The translations under genes and the position numbers were made by a program. Positions 15,374 through 25,200 of a stretch of 64,000 nucleotides of DNA are shown in pieces. The stretch's first letter is position 1. Each line of letters begins with the position of its first letter. Source of the stretch: Actinomadura mexicana (GTDB lineage: Bacteria > Actinomycetota > Actinomycetes > Streptosporangiales > Streptosporangiaceae); assembly GCF_900188105.1 (NCBI RefSeq), contig NZ_FZNP01000008.1, positions 310,001-374,000 on the forward strand, read 5' to 3'. Below the pieces are notes generated by a model. The model did no database searches. It had not been told where the DNA came from and worked only from the letters and a program-made list of their open reading frames with translations.

Positions 15374-17539
15374 TCAGGTCCTCCCGCCGAACAGCGGCGG
15401 CGGCCCCTGGCGGGGGTTGTCGGGCGGCTTCGGGCCGGTCTGCTGGCCGGGCGGCGGGCCCGGCCGGGTCGACAGGGGCGCCCGCGGCGGGGGCGGCGTG
15501 GCCGGGGCGGCCCATCGCGGGCCCTGCGGCGCGCCCCACTGCTGGGGCTGCGGCACCGGGCCGGGCGAGGTCGGCGCCTGGCCGGGGGCGGGCAGCGCCT
15601 GCTGCGGGGGCGGCGGGTCCGGAAGGGGGCCGGTGGTGACGCGGTCCAGCGTGATGATGGCCGGGTCGCATTCGACCGGCGTGATCGTGCGGCCGCCGCC
15701 GGGCGCCGACTCGACCAGCAGCAGGGCATGGTCGGGCAGGTGCTGGAGGGTGACGGGTTCGACGACGTACTCGTACACGCGCTGCGTGGTGTCGGCGTCG
15801 CTCCAGTTGGTCCCCTCCGCGAAGGAGTAGGCGGCCGACCAGTTCCGCGACGTGGAGGTGGAGGTGCCCTCGGTGTCGCTGGTGCTGGTGGAGCCGCCCC
15901 GGTTGCTGCCGCGCTGGTAGGAGGTCGAGCGGTCGGGGAACAGCCCGAACATCTCGCCGCCCGAGTAGCTGGTGCCGGACGAGCGGTTCGTCCCCCAGTT
16001 GCGGGACGTCCCGGTCGTGCGGCTGGTGCTGTGGGTCTCGGAGTCGCCCGTCCCCTCGGTGTCGGTGGTGGTGTGGGACTCGTTCCCGCCGACGTTCTTG
16101 GTGATCTGCGACAGGACGAAGCTGTGGTCGCGGCCGATGAAGTCGGCGGCGCGGGAGGCGTCCTCGTGGTTGCCGAGCCGCATGAACGCGACGGCGCCGC
16201 CGCCGATCATCTCCGCGGACGTCTCCCGCAGCCGCCGGAACAGCAGGGTCAGCGGGACGCCGCGCCGCTCGCAGGCGTCCGAGAGCCGTTCCAGGTGGCG
16301 GCGGGCCAGCTCGTCCGCGCCGGCGACGACGAGGGCGGGCGTGGAGGCCTGCGACGCGGTGATGCGGTGCGTCACCCACTGGACGATGAGGTCGGTCAGC
16401 AGCTCGGAGCGGACGTTGCGGGCCTGGCTGTCGAGCGCGACGCAGGTCAGGTACCCGGCGCCCTCCCTCACGGCGGGCGCCGTCCCGAGGTCCTCCAGCG
16501 GGTGGACGTAGGACTCGATCCGCGACAGGTTCGCGTGGGCCTGCCGCCGGTACTCCACGGTGAACAGCTCGCTCGCGATGTGCCGCCGCTCCCCGCGGGT
16601 CAGCGCGTCGCCGTCGTCGGGCTCGCCCATCAGGGCGCGCAGGGCCGCCGCGATCCGGCCGAGCGTGACGTCGTCGCCGAGAGCTCCGCAGACCTTGGTC
16701 AGGATCCGGTCGTCCATGCTGCGGTCGGCGCGCGCGGCGTCGGGCGTGCCGCCGTGCATGGACTCGACGATCGCGTCCACCAGGTCGCGGGGCGACAGGT
16801 CGGCCAGCAGGGTGGACGAGACCTGGCGGCTGGGCAGCAGCTGCGCGTCCACGCCCATCCACGCCGCCTGCGCCAGCTCGACCAGTTCGCGGCTGACGAC
16901 CTCGCGGGACAGGTCGAGGACGAGCAACGGCTGGACGGCGAGGGTGGACGTCCCGTAGGTGGTGAGCAGCGCCTCCCACGCCCACAGCGTCCCGCCGAAC
17001 ACGTCCAGGCGGCGGCCGGGGCGCGGGGCCGCGCCCCACTCGGGCAGGCCGTCCAGCCGCGCGCGCTCCGCGGCGTCGTGCGCCTGCTTGCGCGCGTGCC
17101 ACTGCCGCGCCTGGTCCTGGTAGCCGCCGATGATCTGCTGCTGGGCCAGCTCGTGGACCTTCCTGGCGCTCTGCCGCTGCCGCACGGCCCACCAGGTCAG
17201 CGCCGCGCCGGGAGCCAGGGCGATGGCGGCCAGCAGGAGCGAGCCGATCGAGACGTCCCGGGAGCCGCCGACCGAGCAGGCGGCGAAGAGCACGAGGATC
17301 GTCGCGATCGCCGCGCTCACCGGGAGCGTCCGGCTCAGCCTGCGCTGCGCGAGCTGCTCGGTCTGCACGACCCGGCGCGCCAGGTAGTCGGGCAGCGCCT
17401 GCTGCTGGGGCGGCGCGTCCGGGAAGGGGTGCAGGAACCACCAGCGGTCGCGGAACACCCAGCCGAGACGGGGATCAGGGGTGAAGAGCCGTTCCCGGCG
17501 TGACAGCAAGCCCCCATGGTCGACCGGAACGCCCCTCAC
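15374..17539 (-). CDS. Membrane-anchored VirD4/HerA-like protein with degenerate P-loop
   Basis: About 721 residues from GTG 17539, chosen for GGAGGG 9 bp upstream. Two membrane helices (about 72-91 and 97-119) precede a coupling-protein-like ATPase core. At the P-loop position the sequence is 'VFGGTLWAWEALLTTYG' (about 180-196), lacking the GK[S/T] needed for nucleotide binding. A Walker-B-like strand 'ALVVAGADEL' is at about 401-410, followed by 'VAFMRLGNHEDASRAADFIG'. Residues about 483-595 are a Ser/Thr/Gly/Asn-rich insert. The C-terminus is Pro/Gln-rich. It faces a divergent gene for an ATPase of the same superclass with an intact P-loop, so a catalytic/non-catalytic pair is inferred. 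Confidence 0.75.
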   Translation of the reverse strand: MRGVPVDHGGLLSRRERLFTPDPRLGWVFRDRWWFLHPFPDAPPQQQALPDYLARRVVQTEQLAQRRLSRTLPVSAAIATILVLFAACSVGGSRDVSIGSLLLAAIALAPGAALTWWAVRQRQSARKVHELAQQQIIGGYQDQARQWHARKQAHDAAERARLDGLPEWGAAPRPGRRLDVFGGTLWAWEALLTTYGTSTLAVQPLLVLDLSREVVSRELVELAQAAWMGVDAQLLPSRQVSSTLLADLSPRDLVDAIVESMHGGTPDAARADRSMDDRILTKVCGALGDDVTLGRIAAALRALMGEPDDGDALTRGERRHIASELFTVEYRRQAHANLSRIESYVHPLEDLGTAPAVREGAGYLTCVALDSQARNVRSELLTDLIVQWVTHRITASQASTPALVVAGADELARRHLERLSDACERRGVPLTLLFRRLRETSAEMIGGGAVAFMRLGNHEDASRAADFIGRDHSFVLSQITKNVGGNESHTTTDTEGTGDSETHSTSRTTGTSRNWGTNRSSGTSYSGGEMFGLFPDRSTSYQRGSNRGGSTSTSDTEGTSTSTSRNWSAAYSFAEGTNWSDADTTQRVYEYVVEPVTLQHLPDHALLLVESAPGGGRTITPVECDPAIITLDRVTTGPLPDPPPPQQALPAPGQAPTSPGPVPQPQQWGAPQGPRWAAPATPPPPRAPLSTRPGPPPGQQTGPKPPDNPRQGPPPLFGGRT

Positions 17540-17627
17540 GACCTGAACCCTCCGTCCCGTCCGGGTGCCGACGCTATCGTCACGCCCGTCCCGTCCCGCT
17601 CGGTATGCCGCAAATAACCCAAGCAGA

Positions 17628-17645
17628 TTGACATGTGACTTGTCA
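17628..17645 (+). promoter_or_regulatory. Promoter -35-like element and palindrome between the divergent VirD4/HerA genes
   Basis: TTGACA at 17628-17633 is a consensus -35 box. Overlapping it, TGACATGTGACTTGTCA is an inverted repeat (TGACA, 7-base spacer, TGTCA), a possible operator. It lies in the roughly 230-bp gap between the two divergent starts. No clear -10 element was identified. Confidence 0.4.
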
Positions 17646-17766
17646 GGCCCTCCGTAAGGAATCGGCCTTCCCAAAGGGGACCTTGCTCAATAGCCTGACT
17701 GCTCATGACCTTGGACCGAGGCGAGATCGCGAAAATGTCCGGCCCGGCCCGCCGGCGCGGCTGACC

Positions 17767-20490
17767 ATGTGGGACGTCGTGCGCGGCCTTCCGGTGTGCC
17801 GGCTGACGGAGGTCCCCCGCCCGGACGGGACGGACGGGCGGGACGAGTGGCGCGACCAGCGGCTCGCAGCGCTCGTGTCGGCCTACCACGCGGGCGGGGA
17901 CCCGGTGCTCGTCGGCTGGCGGCGCGCGGAGGCGTTCGGCCCCACGGAGGTGTTCGTCGGCGGGGACGGGCTCCTCGCCGACCGCGACGGGCACGCCGCG
18001 ACCCTCAGCCTCCCCGCGGGCGGGCGCGGGACCCTGCTGCCCCAGGGCATCGGCGAGGACTCGATGGCCCACTGGGTGAGCATCGGCGGCATCGCCGACG
18101 GCCTGCTCCTGGAGGATCCCCCGCCGGAGGAGCCCGCGCGGCCGTCCCTGGAGGACGGCCTGCTCGCGGTGTGGATGCAGCCGTTCGCCTGGATGCTGGT
18201 CGCCGAGCCCGTCGACCCGGACGAGGCGCGGCGCCTCGCCGACGACCTGGCCGACCGGCAGCAGCGCGCCCGGTCGATGGCGGAGCTGTCGCCGGAGGAC
18301 TCCGTCACGGCCGTCCGGATGGAGAGGCGGCACCGCGAGCTGCGCCAGGCCGCCACGTCCGGCCTCTGGCGGGTGCACCTGGCGGCCGGGGCGGCGACGC
18401 CCCGGGCCGCCGCGCGGGTCGCGGCGCTCGTGTGCGCGTCGGCGGACCTCGGCCGCCTGCCGTACGCGCTGGTCCCGGGCGCGGCGGGGCCGTTCGAGGC
18501 GAGCACTCAGCTCGTCGCGGCACTGGCCCGGCCGCCCGTCCGGGAGGTCCCCGGGGTCAGGTTCGTGATGCGGCCGGAGTTCGACGTCACGCCCGAGTCG
18601 CCGGACACCGGGGTCGTGCTCGGACGGGTCCTGGACCGCAACCGCCGCGACGTGGGCCCGATCTCGCTGCCGCTGTCCAGCCTGAACCGGCACACGTTCG
18701 TGTGCGGCGCGACCGGCGCCGGCAAGTCGCAGACCGTCCGGTCGCTGCTGGCGGCCGCGTCCGCGGCGGGGCTGCCGTGGCTGGTGGTCGAGCCCGCGAA
18801 GGCGGAGTACCGGCTGATGGCGGCGCGGCTCCCGGACGCGGAGGTCGTCACGATCCGCCCGGGGGACGCGGAGGCGATCGCGGCCGGGATCAACCCGCTC
18901 GAACCGGCGACCGGGCCGGACGGGCGGCCGTTCCCGCTGCAGACCCACGCCGACCTCGTCCGCGCCCTGTTCCTCGCGGCGTTCGAGGCCGACGAGCCGT
19001 TCCCGCAGGTGCTCGCGGCGGCGCTGACCCGCTGCTACGAGCGGCTCGGCTGGGACCTGGCGCTCGGCGAGCCGACCGCGCCGGGCACCGCGCCGCGCTA
19101 CCCGACGCTGGCCGACCTGCAGTCCACCGCCGAGCAGGTCGTCGACGAGATCGGCTACGGCCAGGAGATCACCGACAACGTGCGCGGCTTCATCCGGGTG
19201 CGGCTGTCCAGCCTGCGGCTCGGCACCACGGGGCGGTTCTTCGAGGGCGGCCACCCCATCGACTTCGACGCGCTGCTCGCCCGCAACGTCGTCCTGGAGA
19301 TCGAGGACGTCGGGGACGACCGCGACAAGGCGTTCCTGATGGGCACCGTCCTGGTCCGGCTGGTCGAGCACCTGCGGCTGCGGCAGCGGCAGGGCGCCCC
19401 GTCCGGGCTGCGGCACCTCAGCGTGTTCGAGGAGGCGCACCGGCTGCTGCGCCGCAGCGAGCAGGCCGGGCCCGCGTCCCACGCCGTGGAGACGTTCGCG
19501 AGCCTCCTGGCGGAGATCCGCGCGTACGGGGAGGGGCTGATCGTGGCGGAGCAGATCCCGTCCAAGCTCGTCCCGGACGTCATCAAGAACACCGCCGTCA
19601 AGATCGTCCACCGGCTGCCCGCGAAGGACGACCGGGACGCGGTCGGCGCCACGATGAACATCACCGAGGCCCAGTCGCAGTTCCTCGTCACGCTCACGCC
19701 GGGCGAGGGCGCGGTGTTCACCGACGGCATGGACTACCCGCACCTGGTCCGGATGCCGGACGGCTCGCACCTGGAGGAGGCCGCGCCGCCGACGGCCTCG
19801 CCCCGCGTGCTGGTGACCCCCCGCAGCGGGACCTGCGGGGCGGACTGCCGCGACTCCCCCTGCACGCTGCGGGACATGCGCACCGCCCAGCGCGCCCTGT
19901 CCGACCGTCCCGGGCTGGTGGTGTGGGCGGAGCTCGCCGCCGCCGCCCACCTGACCGGCTGGGGGTCCCCGCGCCCGTCCTCCCCGGTGCTGGACGGGCT
20001 GCCGCCCCGGATCCGCGACTGCACCGCCTCGCACGCGGTGGACGCGGCCGTCGCGTCCCGCGCCGCCTCCGCCGGTCTGGCAGCCCATCTGGTCGCGATC
20101 CTGCGAGGCGAGGCGTGCTCCGCCGACGAGATGGAGTTCTTCGCCCCTCCCTACCGCTGGTGCCTCGTCCTGGAGCAGCTCGGCGAGGCGCACCGAGCGA
20201 CCCCCGACGGCGCACGCCATCCGCTGAGCGGGGACTGGGAGAGCCGCTACGGGCGCGCGGTCCCCGGCGACACGCTCGCCGAGCAGCTCCGCACCGTCAG
20301 CGCCTGGTGGGACCGCGACCAGCGCGATCTCGCCGCCCGCGACTTCGCGCTGTGGGGATCCTCCCCTGCGCTGGAGACCGCGGTGGGCGCCCTGCGCACC
20401 GATCCCGACTGGCCCGACCGCCTCCGGGAGGCGACGTCCGGCCTCGGCGACTTCGGTGGCCTGCTCGACTCCCTCACCACCGCCGGCTAG
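17767..20490 (+). CDS. HerA/VirD4-like ATPase (DNA-translocase type)
   Basis: About 907 residues; ATG 17767 is the likely start, although its ribosome-binding site is weak. A partner-specific N-terminal domain (1-290) precedes an ATPase core: Walker A 'FVCGATGAGKSQTVRSLL' at about 311-328, 'WLVVEPAKAEYRLMAARLP', Walker B 'LRHLSVFEEAHRLLRR', and 'GLIVAEQIPSKLVPDVIKNT' with the sensor-type region. The C-terminal third has a Cys cluster, 'CGADCRDSPCTL', that could bind metal. HerA-type ATPases pump DNA or protein as hexamers. It is divergent from the P-loop-less relative and close to an M48 protease, so the three may form one membrane machine; this is inference. Confidence 0.85.
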   Translation: MWDVVRGLPVCRLTEVPRPDGTDGRDEWRDQRLAALVSAYHAGGDPVLVGWRRAEAFGPTEVFVGGDGLLADRDGHAATLSLPAGGRGTLLPQGIGEDSMAHWVSIGGIADGLLLEDPPPEEPARPSLEDGLLAVWMQPFAWMLVAEPVDPDEARRLADDLADRQQRARSMAELSPEDSVTAVRMERRHRELRQAATSGLWRVHLAAGAATPRAAARVAALVCASADLGRLPYALVPGAAGPFEASTQLVAALARPPVREVPGVRFVMRPEFDVTPESPDTGVVLGRVLDRNRRDVGPISLPLSSLNRHTFVCGATGAGKSQTVRSLLAAASAAGLPWLVVEPAKAEYRLMAARLPDAEVVTIRPGDAEAIAAGINPLEPATGPDGRPFPLQTHADLVRALFLAAFEADEPFPQVLAAALTRCYERLGWDLALGEPTAPGTAPRYPTLADLQSTAEQVVDEIGYGQEITDNVRGFIRVRLSSLRLGTTGRFFEGGHPIDFDALLARNVVLEIEDVGDDRDKAFLMGTVLVRLVEHLRLRQRQGAPSGLRHLSVFEEAHRLLRRSEQAGPASHAVETFASLLAEIRAYGEGLIVAEQIPSKLVPDVIKNTAVKIVHRLPAKDDRDAVGATMNITEAQSQFLVTLTPGEGAVFTDGMDYPHLVRMPDGSHLEEAAPPTASPRVLVTPRSGTCGADCRDSPCTLRDMRTAQRALSDRPGLVVWAELAAAAHLTGWGSPRPSSPVLDGLPPRIRDCTASHAVDAAVASRAASAGLAAHLVAILRGEACSADEMEFFAPPYRWCLVLEQLGEAHRATPDGARHPLSGDWESRYGRAVPGDTLAEQLRTVSAWWDRDQRDLAARDFALWGSSPALETAVGALRTDPDWPDRLREATSGLGDFGGLLDSLTTAG

Positions 20491-20497
20491 CCGCGCC

Positions 20498-20887
20498 CTA
20501 CCCCTTCGCCCTCCGCGCGTCGACCTCGATCTCGATCTTCATGCGGGGGTCGGCGAGCCCGCACACCTGCATCGTCGCGGCCGGCCGCACCTCGCCGAAG
20601 CGGCGCCGCAGCACGGGCCAGCAGGGCTCGAAGTCGGCGCGGTCGGGCAGCAGGTACCGGACGCGCACCACGTCGGCGAACGTGCAGTCCGCCTCCGCGA
20701 GCGCGGCCTCGATGTTGCGGAGGCACTGCTCGGCCTGGTCCACCACGTCGTCGGAGATCGTCATGGTGGCGTAGTCGAACCCGGTCGTACCCGAGACGTG
20801 CACCCGGTCGCCGTCCACCACGGCGCGGGCGTAGCCGATCTGCTCCTCGAAGGTCGAACCGCTGAGGATCGCGCGTCGTTCCGTCAT
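20498..20887 (-). CDS. RidA (YjgF/YER057c) family protein
   Basis: A protein of 129 residues from ATG 20887. The chorismate-mutase-like trimeric fold is recognisable: 'GYARAVVDGDRVHVSGTTGF', 'QAEQCLRNIEAALAEA' and 'FADVVRVRYLLPDRADFE'. In classical RidA an Arg in a 'PAR' motif catalyses imine/enamine hydrolysis; here the equivalent reads 'RPAATMQV', as I recall from non-deaminase Rid subfamilies. Enamine deaminase activity is therefore doubtful. It ends the PKS operon on the minus strand, 73 bp after the glycosyltransferase gene. Confidence 0.85.
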   Translation of the reverse strand: MTERRAILSGSTFEEQIGYARAVVDGDRVHVSGTTGFDYATMTISDDVVDQAEQCLRNIEAALAEADCTFADVVRVRYLLPDRADFEPCWPVLRRRFGEVRPAATMQVCGLADPRMKIEIEVDARRAKG

Positions 20888-20960
20888 GGTCGAAAGTATG
20901 GAGCGTTCCGGATACCCGCCGTTCGCGGGGGGTGCGGCGCACGCCACCGGGTCGCGCGGG

Positions 20961-22172
20961 TCAGGCCAGCTTCTCCAGGCGGTCGGCGGCCTCGGCGGCG
21001 CCTCCCGCCGCGGCGAAGGAGTCGCGGACGCGCCCGGCGGCGGCGCGGTGCGGGCCGTCGGCCAGGACGGTCGTGAGGGCGGCCCGCAACCCGTCCGGCC
21101 GGACGCCCTCGAACGGAACCGAGGTCCCCGCGCCCGCCTTCTCCACCAGCCCCGCGATGATCGGCTGGTCGTCCCGGACCGGCGCGGCCACCAGCGGGAG
21201 GCCGTGGGACAGCGACTCGCACACGGCGCCGTAACCGCCGTCGCAGACGACCGCCGACATCCGTTCGAGGAGCTTGGGCCGAGGGACCTGCGCGCGGACG
21301 AGGACGTTCGGCGGCACGTCCCCCACCAACGCGGGCGGCGCCGCGAAGACCGCCTGGACGTCCAGCTCCCGGACGGCCTCGGCGGCGACCCGGAAGAACC
21401 GCTCGGGTGACGGGTCGCCGACGGCGCCGAGCGAGACGAGCACGGCCGGACGGCCGTCCAGCCGGTCCCACGGGAACGCGCTCGGCACGGGACGGCCGAG
21501 GACGGGCCCCACGAAGGCGAAGTGGTCGGGGAACAAGGAGACGTCGCCGACCAGCGCCCCGGTGGAGAAGACCAGCACGAGGTGGTCGGAGAAGCGCAGG
21601 TCGAGCAGGTCGTCGATGCCGTGGTCGAGCTGGAACCCGCCGATCCGCTCGCGCACCCGCCGCTCGTCGTCCGGCCGGTCGGCGAGCGGGCGGGTGAACT
21701 CGGCCGGCGTCGCCGCGGCCGTGGCCCAGGGGATCTCGCGGCGGCGGGCCGCGACGGGCGCGGCGAGGACGAGCTGGTCGCCGACCACCACGTCCGGGCG
21801 GAACCGGTCGACCGCCGTCTGGACGCCGGGCATCATGGCGTGGCCGAGCGGGACGAGGAACCCCTCCCAGAAGGAGGGGTCGGCGGGGCCGTGCGACCGG
21901 AGGCGGTCGTCGCGCAGGCGCGCCGCGTCCCCGTCGCCCAGGGCGCTGAAGATCCGTGAGCGGGGGCGCAGCAGGGGTTCGAGGGACGCGCGGTGGCCCG
22001 TCCAGCCGACCTTGTGGCCGCGGCGGACAAGCTCGGCGGCGACGGCGGCGACCGCGGCGACATGCCCGGCGAGCGGCGGGACCGCGAACAGGAAGCGGCG
22101 CGACGGGACGCACGCCCGCGCGATCCCGGGGTCGCCCATCAGGGACGGGACCCGGACGCGGCGGGCGCTCAC
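20961..22172 (-). CDS. GT1-family (MGT/UGT-like) glycosyltransferase with altered donor-site motif
   Basis: 403 residues from GTG 22172, or possibly a later start such as ATG 22141. It has a two-domain GT-B fold: N-terminal 'FAVPPLAGHVAAVAAVAAEL' with the acceptor-activating His, and a C-terminal signature region 'VVCDGGYGAVCESLSHGLPL' then 'APVRDDQP'. Macrolide-type glycosyltransferases normally have HGG here, the His contacting the donor diphosphate; this protein has DGG (codon 21240-21242) and lacks the usual Asn/Thr after it. It probably acted on the product of the adjacent PKS. Activity is uncertain. Confidence 0.85.
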   Translation of the reverse strand: MSARRVRVPSLMGDPGIARACVPSRRFLFAVPPLAGHVAAVAAVAAELVRRGHKVGWTGHRASLEPLLRPRSRIFSALGDGDAARLRDDRLRSHGPADPSFWEGFLVPLGHAMMPGVQTAVDRFRPDVVVGDQLVLAAPVAARRREIPWATAAATPAEFTRPLADRPDDERRVRERIGGFQLDHGIDDLLDLRFSDHLVLVFSTGALVGDVSLFPDHFAFVGPVLGRPVPSAFPWDRLDGRPAVLVSLGAVGDPSPERFFRVAAEAVRELDVQAVFAAPPALVGDVPPNVLVRAQVPRPKLLERMSAVVCDGGYGAVCESLSHGLPLVAAPVRDDQPIIAGLVEKAGAGTSVPFEGVRPDGLRAALTTVLADGPHRAAAGRVRDSFAAAGGAAEAADRLEKLA

Positions 22173-22222
22173 CGGGCGGCTCCCGCCGGCCGCCGGGCGC
22201 CGGTGCGATCGACGTCGTTCAT
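22169..22222 (-). CDS. 17-codon coupling mini-ORF between PKS subunit and glycosyltransferase
   Basis: ATG 22222-22220 overlaps the PKS stop (ATGA) and its own stop overlaps the GTG of the glycosyltransferase (GTGA). The peptide would be MNDVDRTGARRPAGAAR. Ribosomes ending the PKS gene could re-initiate here and be delivered to the next start. The peptide itself need not have a function. Confidence 0.35.
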   Translation of the reverse strand: MNDVDRTGARRPAGAAR

Positions 22223-25200
22223 GCTCGGGCCTCCTCCATGTCCGCCGTACCGGACGCGGCCGTCCAGGCCACGACGTGTCCTTCGAGTTCGCGGGTCTCC
22301 ACGGTAGTGACCGTGCCGCCCGCCGCGATCAGGAGCCGTTCGGCGTCGGCGACGGTCACGACCAGTTCGAGGCGGTCGGATCCGGTGCCCGTTCCCCGCA
22401 GCACCGCGTCCGACACGGCCTGCTTGGCCGCGCGGATCCGCGCGCCCTCCCCGGTCGGGGCGAGTCCGATGCCAGCCGGTTCGCGGCCGGGTCTGACCAG
22501 GGCCACGCCCAGGTCGGCGTCCGAGGCGATCGAGAGGGTGAGCGGCTCCTCGCACGGCCCCGTCACGACCGGCCCGTCCCGGACGGCGAGTTCGGCGGGG
22601 AACAGCGGCCCGTGCCCCGCACGCCACAGGTGGTCGCGGACGGCGTCCTTGGCCGCGATCCGTCCGAGCAGCCACGGCCCCTGCGCGAACGGCGGGAGGG
22701 CCTCGTACTCGGCGCGCTCGGCGGCGCAGAGGTACTGGCGCATCAGCAGGTCGCGGGACGCCGTGCCGTCCCACCGTTTGCGCGCCAGGCACCAGCCGCC
22801 GGGTTGCGGCTCCCCCGTCCCGGAGACCTCGGGGGTGAACTTCATCCGCCAGAGCGCCTCGTCGGTGTAGAAGCGGTGGGTCGTCCATCCGTCGACGCGC
22901 CCCCACACCGTTCCGTTCTCCGTCACCATCTCCGCCGAGCAGCGCATGGTGGTGTCGGTGAGGGACTGGTTCCAGATGGTCGTGTCCAGGTCCTCCCCCG
23001 GGGACGGCGTGGGCCCGTAGAGGGCGACCCGTTCGATCCCCACGGGGAAGACGGTCTGGTTGGTGTCGCCGTACACCTGGATCCAGTGGGCGCAGAGCTG
23101 CCCCGCGCCGTCCATGAGCGCGCCCGGCGTGGGCAGCGAGGTCAGGACGGCTCGCACGCCGTCCTCCGCGAGCGCCGTGATCTCGGTGACGCCGCGCAAG
23201 AGGGGGCCGTGGTGCATCCAGCGTTCCTCGTAGAGCCGTTCGGCGGTGACGATGGGCGGCCCCTCGACGCTGAGCGGCGTGCGGTCCGGCAGGGGCGGCG
23301 CCGGGTAGCGCTCGGCGAGCAGGACCGTCCCGTCGGCGTGGCCGTTGACGACGACCTTCACCTTGCGCGGCCGTCCGGCCGACTCGATGAGGTAGGCGCG
23401 GATGTCGGCGGGGGTGGCCGGGGCCGCGACGAGCCAGCGGACCGCGCGGACGTTCTCGAACCCCACGACCACCAGGTCGGGCAGCAGCTCGCGCGCCGTG
23501 TCGGCCATGACCTCCAGCAGTCCCGCCAGCGGAACGATCGGGAACCTGTCCGACATGTCCGGCCAGTCGGGGGGCTGCGGGACGAGGCAGTGGTCGCGCA
23601 GCCACGGCATCGACTCGACCGAGAAGACGCGGGAGACGTTCAGCTCGGCGGCCACCGGCGAGACGTCCTCGCCCGGGACGGGCGGGAGCGGAGGTCCGCC
23701 GCCGAGCGCCTCCAGGACCGACTGCGCCCCGCTCGTCGCGTCGTCGAGCAGGGCCTCCAGCTCGGCCAGCACGGGATCGTCCGCCGGCAGCGGCGGCAGT
23801 CCCCGGCCGAGCCGCAGCGGCTCGACGGCCCCGTCCAGCCTGACCAGCGGCGTCCCGAGGTCCAGGCGCATGCCCGTCGCGGAGGGCGGGGACGGCGAGG
23901 ACGCGCCGTAGCCCTCGGTCCACAGCGCGGCGACGACGCGGCGGAGCTGGGCCATCCCGTCGCGCTTCGGCACGTTGACGGCCATCGCGAGGTGCTCCCG
24001 GCCGCCGATGCGGTCGGCGACGTACTCGGTGAGCCCGCCCGGCCCGACCTGAACGAACACCCGCACGTGGGCCGCGCCGTACAGCTCCTCGACCAGCTCG
24101 CTGAACCGGACGGGTTCGAGCAGGTGGCGCGCGACCAGCTCGCGGACCTCGGCGGGGCGGCGCGGGAACGGCGCGACCGTCGTCGCCGACCACAGCGGGA
24201 CGCGGGGCTCGCGGAACTCCAGCGCCTCGAACGAGCGCCGCACCTGCTTCTCGTACGCCTCGGCGAGCGGCGTGTGGAACCCCGACCGGAACGGCAGCTC
24301 CTGGCCGAGCACCCCTTCGGAGGCGAGCCGGCCCAGGACCTCGCGGACCTCCCCGGCCGGACCGCAGACCACCGACTGGTGCGGGCAGTTGTCGTGGCTG
24401 ACGACGACGCCGGACCGCGCCCCCACGGCCTCCCGCACCCGGGCCGCGCCGCAGCCGAGCGCCGCGTAGGCGACGTCGGGGACGTCCAGGGCCTCGCCGT
24501 CGAGGGCGCCGAGGAGCGCCTCGACCGCGTCCGCGTCGCAGACCCCGGCGGCGGCCATCGCCGTCCACTCGCCGAGGCTGTGGCCCGCCGCCACGTCGGG
24601 CTCGACGCCGAGCCGGCCGAGGGCCGCGGTCAGCAGCCGGCCGGCGCGGAGCACGTCGGCGGCGTGGCCGACCAGGTCCGTGCGGCCGGTCAGCACGGGC
24701 GCCCGCATGCCGAAGTGCGCGGCGACGTCGTCCACGCGCGGGTCGAAGGCGGCCTCGAAGCCGGGGTAGAGGAACGCCAGCCGCCCGCCGCCCGCGAGGA
24801 GGGGGCGGGGCGAGAACCACACGTCGCTGCGGCCCCGCCAGGCGGTTCCGCGCTGGACGAGGGCGCGCGCCAGGTCGAGCCTGCGCGGTGTGGGGCCGAC
24901 GATGGCGAGACGGCACGGAAGGTCGGGGGCGTCGTCGCGGACCCTGGCGAGGAGCTCCTCGTCGGGGGCGGCCAGGGCCTCGGACAGTTCCTCGGTCGTG
25001 CGTGCCGCCAGCCGCAGGACGCCCTCGTCCGACGGCGGCGCGTCGAGCCTGCGCCGCCGGGGCCTGCGGGCGGCGGGCGGCTCCTCCAGGACCACGTGCG
25101 CGTTGGCGCCGCCGAACCCGAACGCGTTGACCGCCGCCCGGCGGGGGCCGCCCTCCCGGGCCCACTCCGCGGCCTCACGGACGAGCCTCAGCCGCCCGCC

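Noticed and set aside
20498..20887. Missing catalytic Arg in the RidA-like protein as a sign of decay
   Set aside because: Some Rid subfamilies, as I recall, have 'RPAAT' at this position, so it is not good evidence of degeneration.
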